Below are positions 50,976-58,849 of a stretch of DNA of 64,000 bases, one piece after another. A program made the translations under genes and the position numbers. The notes beneath the pieces are model-generated. The model searched no databases. It saw only the letters and a program-made list of their open reading frames with translations, and was not told the DNA's origin. Source of the stretch: Streptomyces viridiviolaceus (lineage in GTDB: Bacteria > Actinomycetota > Actinomycetes > Streptomycetales > Streptomycetaceae). Each line of letters begins with the position of its first letter. The first letter of the stretch is position 1. The stretch lies in NCBI RefSeq assembly GCF_014650995.1, contig NZ_BMWA01000010.1, positions 135,318 to 199,317 on the forward strand. The letters are read 5' to 3'.

Positions 50976-51530
50976 TCACCACCGGCGCGGCTTCGGCCGG
51001 CTGCGCCGCAGGAACCAGGCCGCGGCGACGACCCCGGTCCCGGCCAGTGCGCCGCCCGCCACGAGGGTGACCGTGCCGTAGTCCTCGGTGGCGCCGCCGA
51101 CGCCCCCCAGGACGCCGCGCGGGGACGCCGACGGCGTGGGGGACGCGGTCCGGGGTGCCGGGGCGGCGGGCGCCCCGGAGACGAGGACGGTCTGGGCGCC
51201 GGCGGTGCTGCCGTTGGCGCACGCGACGACCACCGTGTACGTGCCCGGGCTGACGTTCGTCCAGGTCGCGGTCTGGCCGGCGCCGGTCCCCGACAGGGGG
51301 GCCTGGCGGCCCTGGGCGAAGTTCGCCTGGCCACTGGAGAGCAGGGACGCCGTGCCCCAACTGCCGTTCAGCCGGGCGCAGGCGGTGGTCATGACGGACA
51401 CCGTGGACCCGCTGGTGCTCACGGAGATCCCCGGCCCCGCGGAGACGGACCCGGCGGCCGGGGCCAGGGGCAGCGCGACTGCGGCTGCCACGGTCAGGCC
51501 GGAGCGGAGGAGTGGCGACGGTATGCGCAT
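50976..51530 (-). CDS. secreted, membrane-anchored hypothetical protein
   Basis: 184 aa. Signal peptide (about 1-32), a short beta-sandwich-like domain (VSTSGSTVSVMTTAC, NVSPGTYTVVVACANGSTAG), a Pro/Ser/Thr-rich linker, and a C-terminal membrane helix (TLVAGGALAGTGVVAAAWFL) with a basic tail RRSRPKPRRW. Two Cys may be disulphide-bonded. This is a common Streptomyces surface-protein layout; no function assigned. Start ATG 51530. Confidence 0.75.
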   Translation of the reverse strand: MRIPSPLLRSGLTVAAAVALPLAPAAGSVSAGPGISVSTSGSTVSVMTTACARLNGSWGTASLLSSGQANFAQGRQAPLSGTGAGQTATWTNVSPGTYTVVVACANGSTAGAQTVLVSGAPAAPAPRTASPTPSASPRGVLGGVGGATEDYGTVTLVAGGALAGTGVVAAAWFLRRSRPKPRRW

Positions 51531-51698
51531 GGGGACTGCCCTCCGGCGGCACGGTCGGCGGGCATCCCTTGCGCCGCCGGGATCGGGAAGCGTCCGTGCT
51601 GCCCTACGGGCAGCCAACAGCGCCGTGGCCCCAGCCGCATGCCGAGCGCGACCGGGCAGGTGACACGCCCCCCGCCGCCGCGGACGCACGGCCGGAGG

Positions 51699-52703
51699 TC
51701 ACCGTCGCTCGCCCGTCGTCACCGTCCGCTCCGCCGAGAAGCCGCCCCAGGTGCCGTCGGGCAGCTTGGCCCGGATCCGCACCCGGTGCGTGACCCCGGC
51801 CTCCGCTCCCGCGTAGAAGCTGTACTCCGCCCGGTCGCGCGGCGCGTCGCCGCCGTAGACGAGCGAGGTGGCCGGGCGGCCGTCGAGGTGGATCCGGTAC
51901 TCGGTGACCACGCCGTCCACCCGCGGCGGGACCCAGGTGAGGTCGATGTAGTACGCCTCGTCGGCGTGGTGGGTCGTCGCGCGGAGCCCGGTGGGCGCGC
52001 CGGCCCGGCCGTCGTCGGCGCCCGGGGTGGTGAGCCGGACGGCGGCACTGGCGGGGGAGACGTTGTCGGCGGCGTCGCGGGCCCGGACCGTGAAGGAGTA
52101 GCGGGTGCCCGGGCGCAGTCCCGCGACGACGGTGGCGGTCTGCCCGCCGCCGACACTGTGGATCCTGGTGTCGCCCTGGTACACCTCGTACGACACCACG
52201 CCCCTGTCGTCCGTCGCCGCCGACCAGGTGAGCTGGACGGCCCGGCTGCCGGCCGCCCGGCCACGGGCACCCGGTGGGCGTGTCGGGGCGGAGCGGTCGG
52301 CCGCGGCGGCCGCGGGTGTCGTCGCCCGCACCTCCCGGCTGCGCGGTCCGAGGCGCCCGTCGGTGTCCCGCGCCCGAACGGTGAAGACGTACGTCGTCGA
52401 CGGGCGGAGCCTGGTGACATCCACCATGCGGTCGGCGGCCGGCACCTCCTTCACCTTCGTGGCTCCGCGATACACCTCGTACGCCTCTGCGCCGTCGATC
52501 GCGTTCCACATGACGTGCACGCTCGTCGCACTCCCCGCGGCGGCGGTGACGCCGTTCGGCGCCGCCGGGAGCCGGCCGTTCTCCCCGTCACCGCCGGAGT
52601 TCCAGCCGCAGGAGGTGATCACGGCGAGTGCTCCGCAGAGGAGGGCGCAGCGGCGCAGGAACTCACGAGCGGCGGGTGCGGCGGGAACGGGGACGCCTCG
52701 CAC
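51699..52703 (-). CDS. lipoprotein with three fibronectin type III domains
   Basis: 334 aa. GTG start at 52703, preceded by GGGAGG at 8 bp; the signal peptide ends in a lipobox (AVITSC), so it is membrane-anchored by a lipid at Cys. Three FN3 domains follow (about 48-130, 140-230, 240-330), with conserved Trp/Tyr pairs (SVHVMWNAIDG, YEVYRG; VQLTWSAATDDR). No catalytic domain. FN3 modules commonly accompany extracellular polysaccharide hydrolases; the gene is divergent from chitosanase and shares a DasR-like palindrome with it. Confidence 0.85.
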   Translation of the reverse strand: MRGVPVPAAPAAREFLRRCALLCGALAVITSCGWNSGGDGENGRLPAAPNGVTAAAGSATSVHVMWNAIDGAEAYEVYRGATKVKEVPAADRMVDVTRLRPSTTYVFTVRARDTDGRLGPRSREVRATTPAAAAADRSAPTRPPGARGRAAGSRAVQLTWSAATDDRGVVSYEVYQGDTRIHSVGGGQTATVVAGLRPGTRYSFTVRARDAADNVSPASAAVRLTTPGADDGRAGAPTGLRATTHHADEAYYIDLTWVPPRVDGVVTEYRIHLDGRPATSLVYGGDAPRDRAEYSFYAGAEAGVTHRVRIRAKLPDGTWGGFSAERTVTTGERR

Positions 52704-53058
52704 GGCTCTGCCTCCCTGGGGCGACGGCATGACTGCATTGGTCCGGACCAATATGACGCTGATGACGCGACCACATCAAGGGGGCGGTCGTTGGCGACCA
52801 CCCGGAAGGGTTACGTATGCTGAAGGTCCTGACGGCCGAAATCCCCATGAGAATGGGCGAGTTCGGACCGGTGGCGCGGACGCTGTCGTCGCTGAACCCG
52901 CGCCGGCCGGGCGGCCGGGCGGCCGGATCCGGCGTGCCCGGCCCCTGACCGGGACACGCGGAAGTCGCACCGTCCGGCCGTTCAGCGGGGGCCACATGAT
53001 CCGATACAGGGACAGATCGGCCGACTGTTCGTCACTGTCCCCCAGGAGAGGCTACCCC
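52704..53058. other. divergent intergenic region between FN3 lipoprotein and chitosanase
   Basis: 355 bp. Contains the 16-bp palindrome at 52737-52752 and GGAGAG (53045-53050) serving the chitosanase GTG. A small frame at 52817-52948 (MLKVLTAEIPMRMGEFG...) has no clear RBS or family and is not called. Confidence 0.4.
52737..52752. promoter_or_regulatory. DasR-like 16-bp palindrome
   Basis: ATTGGTCCGGACCAAT, perfectly palindromic. The core TGGTCCGGACCA differs from the DasR-type consensus TGGTCTAGACCA at the two central bases. It lies 33 bp upstream of the FN3 lipoprotein start and about 306 bp upstream of chitosanase. Confidence 0.55.
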
Positions 53059-53808
53059 GTGCGTGTTCAGCTGATGCTGGTAGCGGCCGGCGCCGCCCTG
53101 CTCGCCCCCACCACGCTGCCCGTCGCCCCGCCCCCACCGCAGCCGGGCCCACCGTCCCAGCTCCGGTCCGGCCCGCAGGCGCGTACTCCGGCACAGGGCG
53201 GAGGAGGAGGCGGCGGACGGGAGGAAGCGGTCGGCGCCGCCGAGCTGCTCGACAAGGTGCGCGACTGCGCCCCCGTCTCGAGCGGGCGGTACCGCAGCGA
53301 CGCCGGAGCACGGGCGGACATTCCCGTCTGCGGCACCCAGGACGCCGTCTTCTGGAAGGCCGACCTGGACATCGACTGCGACGGCCGGCCCGGTGACGTC
53401 TGCAACAGCAGCACCGACCCCCACTTCACCGCCGGCACCGCCTACGTGCAGTCCGACGGCAGTCCGCTGGACGCCGAACGCCTGCCCTTCGTCGTCGTCC
53501 CCCAGCCGAGCAGCATCTGGGACTACCGCAAGCACGGCGTCCAAGGCGGTTCGGTCGCGGCCGTCGTCTACGAGGACCGGGTGCGGTACGCGGTCGTCGG
53601 CGACGTCGGCCCGCACGACATCATCGGCGAGGCGTCCTACGCCGCGGCGAAGGCCCTCGGCATCCGCGCCGACCCGCGCGGCGGCGGCGCCCCCTCCGGT
53701 GTCACCTACATCGTCTTCAAGAACAGCCGGGTCGAACCCATCGAGGACAGCGCCGCCGCCGAACGGACCGGGGAGCTGCTGGCCCGGAAATTCGTCGACG
53801 GGAGCTGA
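53059..53808 (+). CDS. secreted GH75 chitosanase
   Basis: 249 aa from GTG 53059, preceded by AGGAGAG at 8 bp; an upstream ATG in frame gives an unlikely N-terminus. Signal peptide about 1-22, then a Pro/Gly-rich linker and the GH75 catalytic domain (about 65-249): VFWKADLDIDCDGRPG with conserved Asp residues, FVVVPQPS, VVGDVGPHDIIGEASYAAAK. GH75 enzymes hydrolyse chitosan endo-wise outside the cell. Adjacency to a DasR-like palindrome suits control by amino-sugar signals. Confidence 0.85.
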   Translation: MRVQLMLVAAGAALLAPTTLPVAPPPPQPGPPSQLRSGPQARTPAQGGGGGGGREEAVGAAELLDKVRDCAPVSSGRYRSDAGARADIPVCGTQDAVFWKADLDIDCDGRPGDVCNSSTDPHFTAGTAYVQSDGSPLDAERLPFVVVPQPSSIWDYRKHGVQGGSVAAVVYEDRVRYAVVGDVGPHDIIGEASYAAAKALGIRADPRGGGAPSGVTYIVFKNSRVEPIEDSAAAERTGELLARKFVDGS

Positions 53809-53963
53809 GGCCGCGGGCGGTGGGCCGCACCCTTCCCGGCCGGCGCGGACGGAGCCCGAGGCGGCACACGGCCGGCACCCTCCCGGCACGCGTGGCCCGG
53901 CCGTCGGGATCCGGGGCGGGACGACGGCCGGAACCCCGTCCCGCCGCCCCGTCCCCGAGCCCG

Positions 53964-54374
53964 CTACACCTTCCGGTACGAGTAGGCCTCCACGGCCGCC
54001 GCCTCCACGGCCTCCAGATCGGCACCGGTGGCCGCCGTGACCACCGCGGCCACCGCTCCCTCGACGAACGGAGCGTCGACCAGGCGGCTGTTCTCCGGGA
54101 GTTCGTCGCCCTCGGCGAGCAGGGCCTTGACGGTGAGCACCGCACTGCCGAGGTCCGTGAGGAGGGCGACGCCGGCACCCCGGTCCACGGACGCGGCAGC
54201 GGCGGAGATCAACTCCGCGCTGGTGCCGAACCCGCCCCCCTCAGTGCCGCCCGCCGGGGCGACGGGCACCTCCGTGCCACCTCCCGACAGCGCCTTCGCC
54301 AGCGCGGCCACCGACGCGGCGACCTCCGCGCTGTGCGACACCAGCACGATTCCGACCAGCCTCTCGTCACTCAC
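53964..54374 (-). CDS. dhaM: PTS-dependent dihydroxyacetone kinase, phosphotransferase subunit DhaM
   Basis: 136 aa. EIIA-mannose-like domain with the phosphorylated His in VLVSHSAEVAASVAAL, GTSAELISAA, GVALLTDLGSAVLTVKALL and LVDAPFVEGAVAAVV. It passes phosphate from HPr to the ADP bound in DhaL. Only the single EIIA domain is present (no HPr or EI fusion). Overlaps dhaL by 8 bp at the end of the dhaKLM unit. Confidence 0.9.
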   Translation of the reverse strand: MSDERLVGIVLVSHSAEVAASVAALAKALSGGGTEVPVAPAGGTEGGGFGTSAELISAAAASVDRGAGVALLTDLGSAVLTVKALLAEGDELPENSRLVDAPFVEGAVAAVVTAATGADLEAVEAAAVEAYSYRKV

Positions 54375-54966
54375 CGGCGGCCTCCGCGAGCGCGGCCATC
54401 ACCAGCGCAGACGAGGTGGCACCGGGGTCCTGGTGCCCGATGCTGCGCTCGCCGAGATAGCTGGCCCTGCCCTTGCGGGCCTGCAAGGGCGTCGTCGCCC
54501 GGGCGCCCTCGTCGGCGGCGTCGCGGGCCGCGGCGAACGAGTCGCCGAGGGCGTCCACGGCCGGGACCAAGGCGTCGATCATGGTCTTGTCGCCCGGTGC
54601 GGCACCGCCGAGCGTCCTGACCGCGTCCACGCCCGTCCGCAGCGCCTCGGCCAGCTGCTCCGCGCTCACCTCGGCGGCGTCCCCGAGCGCCTTGCCGGTG
54701 CGGCGCAGCAGCGTCCCGTAGAGGGGCCCCGACGCGCCGCCGACCGTCGAGATCAGCCGGCGTCCGGCGAGGGTCAGGACCGCACCGGGCGTGTCGGGTT
54801 TCTCTTCCTCCAGGGCGGCCGTCACGGCCGTGAACCCGCGCTGGAGATTGGTGCCGTGGTCGGCGTCACCGATGGGCGAGTCGAGGGCGGTGAGCCGTTC
54901 CGCCTCCCGGTCGACCAGAGCGGCGGTCGCCGTCATCCAACGGCGGAAGAAATCGGCGTCGAGCAC
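54367..54966 (-). CDS. dhaL: dihydroxyacetone kinase subunit DhaL
   Basis: 199 aa. An all-helical barrel holding ADP and Mg2+: LDSPIGDADHGTNLQRGF (metal-binding Asp residues), TVGGASGPLYGTLLRR, GAAPGDKTMIDALVPA and GRASYLGERSIGHQDPGA. With DhaK and DhaM it phosphorylates dihydroxyacetone at the expense of PEP. Second gene of the operon, 49 bp after dhaK. Confidence 0.93.
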   Translation of the reverse strand: MLDADFFRRWMTATAALVDREAERLTALDSPIGDADHGTNLQRGFTAVTAALEEEKPDTPGAVLTLAGRRLISTVGGASGPLYGTLLRRTGKALGDAAEVSAEQLAEALRTGVDAVRTLGGAAPGDKTMIDALVPAVDALGDSFAAARDAADEGARATTPLQARKGRASYLGERSIGHQDPGATSSALVMAALAEAAGE

Positions 54967-55015
54967 TGGGTCTCCTTGCCTGGTAGGTACGTGGTGAACC
55001 CTTACCCGCCGGCCG

Positions 55016-56008
55016 TCACATGCCCCACCTGAGACCAGGCGTCCTCACCGGCGCGTCCCAGAGAGCGAGCAGTTCCTCGTCGATCTGGCACAGCGTGACC
55101 GACGCACCCGCCATGTCGAGGGAGGTGACGTAGTTGCCGACGAGGGTGCGGGCGACGGCGACACCGCGCTCGCCGAGCACGCGCTGCACCTCGGCGTTGA
55201 AGCCGTACAGCTCCAGCAGCGGGGTCGCACCCATGCCGTTGACCAGGACCAGGACGGGGTTGCGGGGGCTGAGGTCGGCGAGGACCGCGTCGACGGCCGC
55301 ATCGGCGATCTCCCCCGCGGTCATCATCGGCCGCCGCTCGCGGCCGGGCTCCCCGTGAATGCCGATGCCGAGTTCCAGTTCCCCGGCCGGCAGGTCGAAG
55401 GTGGGGCTGCCCTTGGCCGGCGTGGTGCAGGCGCTGAGCGCGACGCCGAAGCTGCGGGAGTTGTCGTTCACCCGGCGGGCGATCGCCTCGACCTGCTCCA
55501 GCGGCCGGCCCTCGTCCGCGGCCGCCCCCGCGATCTTCTCCACGAACAGCGTCGCCCCCGTGCCGCGCCGACCCGCCGTGTACAGGCTGTCGGTCACCGC
55601 CACGTCATCGTTGACCAGCACCTTCGCGACCTGGATGCCCTCGTCCTCGGCGAGTTCGGCGGCCATGTCGAAGTTCAGGACGTCACCCGTGTAGTTCTTG
55701 ACCACGAACAGCACTCCGGCGCCGCTGTCGACGGCCGCGGCCGCCCGCACCATCTGGTCCGGCACCGGCGAGGTGAACACCTCGCCGGGACAGGCCGCCG
55801 ACAGCATCCCGGGCCCGACGAACCCGCCGTGCAGCGGCTCGTGCCCGGAACCGCCGCCGGACACCAGGGCGACCTTCCCGGCCACGGGGGCGTCCCGCCG
55901 TACGATCACCCGGTTCTCGACGTCCACGGCCAACTCGGGATGGGCGGCCGCCATACCGCGCAGCGCGTCCGCGACCACGGTCTCCGGGACGTTGATGAGC
56001 ATCTTCAC
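55016..56008 (-). CDS. dhaK: dihydroxyacetone kinase subunit DhaK
   Basis: 330 aa. The substrate-binding subunit: VALVSGGGSGHEPLHGGFVG, VKNYTGDVLNFDMAAELA, GATLFVEKIAGA, and the covalently substrate-binding His in GIGIHGEPG. Dihydroxyacetone is bound as a hemiaminal with this His. GTG start at 56008 (ATG 56002 alternative) behind AGGAGGT. First gene of dhaKLM; a cluster of CTGACG repeats lies 110-150 bp upstream. Confidence 0.94.
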   Translation of the reverse strand: MKMLINVPETVVADALRGMAAAHPELAVDVENRVIVRRDAPVAGKVALVSGGGSGHEPLHGGFVGPGMLSAACPGEVFTSPVPDQMVRAAAAVDSGAGVLFVVKNYTGDVLNFDMAAELAEDEGIQVAKVLVNDDVAVTDSLYTAGRRGTGATLFVEKIAGAAADEGRPLEQVEAIARRVNDNSRSFGVALSACTTPAKGSPTFDLPAGELELGIGIHGEPGRERRPMMTAGEIADAAVDAVLADLSPRNPVLVLVNGMGATPLLELYGFNAEVQRVLGERGVAVARTLVGNYVTSLDMAGASVTLCQIDEELLALWDAPVRTPGLRWGM

Positions 56009-56480
56009 GGGTACCTCCTGAAAAGGCTGACAGGTGGGCTATTGGTGTACGTTTTCGCTGGTCAGGGAGACGATGGCCGGTTCGTGATCTCGGTGGTCCG
56101 TGGCGGTCGCGAGCGGGTTCTGACGGTGCTGACGCCAGCTCTGCTGACGCAGCGTCAGAGTATTCGTACGGGTCGACTGCGGGCCGGTGCGAGCCCTACG
56201 GAGGCAGTATCGACCTTGCGGCCGGGAAGGTCACGTGAGGCGACACCCGGAGCGTTCGGTGGAGGCGACCGAGGCTTTCGGTGTACGCCGCGCCGGCCGT
56301 GTGACGCGCAGGGCGGAGCACGACGTGCGCGGGTTGTGCCGACGAGGGTTCTCGGCCGATGTCGAGGAAGCGTTTCCTGCCGACCGAGCATGGTCGACGG
56401 CTCATCCCGGGCCCTCGCCGCGAATCCCACGGATTCGGTGATCACCCGGGGGTGATATCGGGGGCGGTCTCGTCACGGGC
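56009..56480. other. intergenic region upstream of dhaK
   Basis: About 470 bp with no gene recognised. Carries three CTGACG copies and an inverted CGTCAG (56120-56158). The remainder has no recognisable gene or repeat; it may include decayed sequence adjoining the SulP remnant. Confidence 0.4.
56120..56158. promoter_or_regulatory. CTGACG repeat cluster upstream of dhaK
   Basis: CTGACG at 56120-56125, 56129-56134 and 56144-56149, with inverted CGTCAG at 56153-56158; the last two form a 6-3-6 inverted repeat. Spacing suggests a regulator-binding array for the dha operon. Confidence 0.45.
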
Positions 56481-56780
56481 ATGATGCGCGGGAGCGGCCT
56501 CCAGGTGTCCGGCCCGGCGGCCGGCCTGTCCGTGCTGGTCTTCGAGGCGGTCCGCGAATGCGGCCTGCCGACGCTCGGTGTGATCGTGGTGTCTGCGGGC
56601 CTGCTCCAACTCCTCGAAAGCGTACTGAAGCCGGGTTACTGGTTCGGCCGACCATCTTGCCCACGCCGGAGGCGGGCGCATCCGTTCCGGCCGCCACGTA
56701 CAGCCGGCTTGCGGTGATCACCGGCCCGATGCCGGCCGGCATTCCCTCGACCACCGACACGCAGATGCCCTTGTAAGGAA
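56470..56780. pseudogene. scrambled SulP-type permease fragment
   Basis: The plus strand from about 56470 to 56645 encodes a SulP N-terminal core (RGSGLQVSGPAAGLSVLVFE, CGLPTLGVIVVSAGLLQLLE, ending KPGYWFG). The following part of the same protein is on the opposite strand: minus-strand 56778-56645 reads KGICVSVVEGMPAGIGPVIT and YVAAGTDAPASGVGKMVG. So the second piece has been inverted relative to the first. Start, STAS domain and most membrane helices are absent. Confidence 0.7.
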
Positions 56781-56786
56781 CACCAG

Positions 56787-57180
56787 TCAGCGGCGGGTGC
56801 TGGTGCGCGGGCCGCCGTACTGGCCGTCGGTGACGTGCTCGAGCCAGTCGACCTCGTCGGTCTCCCACAGCGCGATGTGCGTGGTCCGGAGCGGCGCCGT
56901 GCCAGTGCTCCTCGCCCGGCGGCGTCCAGATCACGTCGTCCGGGTGCGCTTCAAGGATCTCGCCGCCGCGGGACTGGATGAGGGCGATGCCCTCGACGAT
57001 GTAGGGGGTCCGGCCCAGGCCGTGGGAGTGCCAGGCGGTCCGCGCGCCGGGAGCGAAGCGCACCGCGTTCGCGCGCGACTGGGAGGGCTCCTCGCCGCGG
57101 TGGATCACATCGGCCCACACATCCCCGGTGAACCCCTCGGAGGGCAGCTTCATCGGCGGCTGCTTCTTCAACGATTCCAT
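56787..57180 (-). pseudogene. cupin domain protein broken by a small deletion
   Basis: The minus-strand frame from ATG 57180 encodes a cupin: PMKLPSEGFTGDVWADVIHR, RTAWHSHGLGRTPYIVEGIA (metal-binding His motif), DDVIWTPPGEEHWHGAAPD. It then loses the family frame; the expected end (HIALWETDEVDWLEHVTD...GGPRTSTRR) continues in another frame to the TGA at 56789-56787. About 8 bases seem missing near 56892. The next gene upstream is CMD-like, the usual partner of such cupins. Confidence 0.7.
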
Positions 57181-57208
57181 GGTGGTGTTCCTGGTGACAG
57201 GCGGCGGG

Positions 57209-57520
57209 TCAGGCTGCGGCCCGCGCGTCGGTGATCTCCTTGAGCTGGGTGATCGCGGTCATGGCGTTCGGCCAGCCGGCGTAGAAGGCGAGGTGCGTGA
57301 TCGCCTCGGAGAGCTCCTCCACGCTCAGCCCGTTGTCCAGAGCGCCCCCCAGGTGGTAGCTGAGCTGCTCGCCGCGGTACAGCGCCGCGAGCACGCTCAC
57401 GGTGACCAGGCTGCGGTCGCGCGGGGAGAGCTCGGGCCGCTCCCAGACGTCACCGAAGAGCACCTCGTCGGTGATCTCGACGAGCTTCGGCGCGATGGGG
57501 GCCAGCTCCCGAGGCAACAC
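57209..57520 (-). CDS. carboxymuconolactone decarboxylase-like protein (N-terminus uncertain)
   Basis: 103 aa from GTG 57520. CMD fold: ELSPRDRSLVTVSVLAALYR, EQLSYHLGGALDNGLSVEEL, HLAFYAGWPNAMTAITQLKE. No redox CxxC is present, as usual for this cupin-associated subgroup. Upstream of the GTG the same frame continues with family-like QTRHLPIDRPLAQWARVQAL without any ATG, GTG or TTG, so the natural start is probably lost or moved, making this a likely truncated gene. It lies beside the broken cupin gene. Confidence 0.65.
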   Translation of the reverse strand: MLPRELAPIAPKLVEITDEVLFGDVWERPELSPRDRSLVTVSVLAALYRGEQLSYHLGGALDNGLSVEELSEAITHLAFYAGWPNAMTAITQLKEITDARAAA

Positions 57521-57883
57521 GGGCCGGTACCGGTCCAGGGCCTGGACCCGCGCCCACTGCGCCAGGGGCCTGTCGATGGGCAGATGTCGGGTCTGTGGAG
57601 GCCTTGAACGTCCTGACCTGGCCGACCGGCAACGCGAGTTGCGGGGTCTGGGTCGGCACCCATCGGCTTCGGCAGGGACGGGGCACGAGTGCGCTTGGTG
57701 CTCTGCCAGGTGGCGGCGCTGCGGTGGGGGCCCGCCAGAAGCCGGCCTTCAGCGGGCGTGGCGAGTGCCGCTAAGCAGGCAAGGGGCGGCCGCACATCTT
57801 CGTGGTTACTGGCTGGTTCCGTTCCCCGGGCGACACCTGTCACAGCACAATAATCCTCTTGCGAGGGAAGGGGAGGGGGCGTC
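57521..57883. other. region between the decayed zone and the conflict operon
   Basis: 363 bp. The first about 100 bp hold the start-less N-terminal codons of the CMD-like gene (minus strand). GCAAC-GCGA-GTTGC (57629-57642) is a small inverted repeat. Near 57840-57855 an AT-richer CACAATAAT may be the -10 region of the downstream operon. No gene seen. Confidence 0.4.
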
Positions 57884-58849
57884 ATGGACACGGGGAAGCC
57901 TCAACTGCTGTTCGTCCATGGGATCGGCGGCCTGAGAGACAGCGTGAGCGAACGCCGGCAGTGGCTCGCAGCGCTCGCCACCGGGGCGCGGGATGCCGGG
58001 CTGGCGGATTCGATCTCCGCGCTGACACAGGGCTGGCTCGCGGACGTGACGTTCGCCAACTACAGCGACCTGTTCCACCGCCGTGGCGCCCAGGGCGGGG
58101 CGGCCGGTGAGCTCGACCCGGACGAAGTGCCGTTCCTGGCGGGCATGCTGGACTCCATGCTGGAGGAGCTGTCCGAACAGTTCCCGCCGGAGGACAGCCC
58201 ACAGGATGCTCGGGTCATCCGGGACGCCCGCTTCCAGCTCGACGCCGCGGTGGCAGGACGTCAGGGGCAAGGACCAGGCGACATCGGCCGCCGTCTCGTC
58301 GGTGTCACGACGACCGTGCTGCGTCTGCCGGGAGTGCGACGGACAGCGCAATGGATGAACGGCAAGGCGCTTCTGCTGCAGCTTGCCCAGGTGGGGCGCT
58401 ATCTGGACCGCCGTACGAAGAAGGCGCATGTCGGCGCGGCCGTCCGTGCCCGAGTCGTGGACGGTCTGGACCCTGAGCGCCCTCTGGTGGTGGTGTCGCA
58501 CAGCCTGGGCACGGTGGTCGCCTACGAAGCCCTGCACGAACACGGCGCCTCTGTGTCCCTCTGGGTCACGCTGGGCTCCCCACTCGCGCTGGGAGCGGTG
58601 GTACTGGACCGCCTGGTGCCGACCCCTGCGTCCTGCCCGGAGAACGTCGCGTCCTGGCTGAACTTCTGGGACCGCGACGACATCGTCGTAGGGCGGCCGC
58701 AGCTGGCCGACTGGATCGGCCCGAGCACGGGCGGCGTCAAGGCGATCACCACGCGCGTCGACTCCCGTGGTCTGTGGACGCACACCGCCACGAAATACCT
58801 GGAGCACGGAGCGGTGGCCCGACCGGTGATCGAGGCTCTGCGCCCGTGA
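57884..58849 (+). CDS. alpha/beta hydrolase, first gene of the conflict operon
   Basis: 321 aa, cytosolic. Begins with an oxyanion-type LLFVHGIGGLRDS (residues about 8-20); the nucleophile is probably Ser207 in VVVSHSLGTVVAYEAL (a GxSxG variant). The Asp candidate is in NFWDRDDIVVG and the His near HTATKYLEHGA. The middle (60-180) is a lid-like helical insert. Related proteins are lipases or thioesterases of the PGAP1-like type; substrate unknown. GAGGGGG precedes the ATG, and the stop overlaps the GTG of the caspase gene by 4 bp, so it is translated with the system and may be its lipid-acting effector or a maturation factor (inference). Confidence 0.75.
   Translation: MDTGKPQLLFVHGIGGLRDSVSERRQWLAALATGARDAGLADSISALTQGWLADVTFANYSDLFHRRGAQGGAAGELDPDEVPFLAGMLDSMLEELSEQFPPEDSPQDARVIRDARFQLDAAVAGRQGQGPGDIGRRLVGVTTTVLRLPGVRRTAQWMNGKALLLQLAQVGRYLDRRTKKAHVGAAVRARVVDGLDPERPLVVVSHSLGTVVAYEALHEHGASVSLWVTLGSPLALGAVVLDRLVPTPASCPENVASWLNFWDRDDIVVGRPQLADWIGPSTGGVKAITTRVDSRGLWTHTATKYLEHGAVARPVIEALRP

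Noticed and set aside
52817..52948. 44-codon frame MLKVLTAEIPMRMGEFG... in the chitosanase upstream region
   Set aside because: No convincing ribosome binding site or recognisable family; second half is low-complexity Gly/Arg/Ala.
56187..56441. Short frames between dhaK and the SulP remnant
   Set aside because: Both strands give Arg-rich, motif-free translations with no ribosome binding site.
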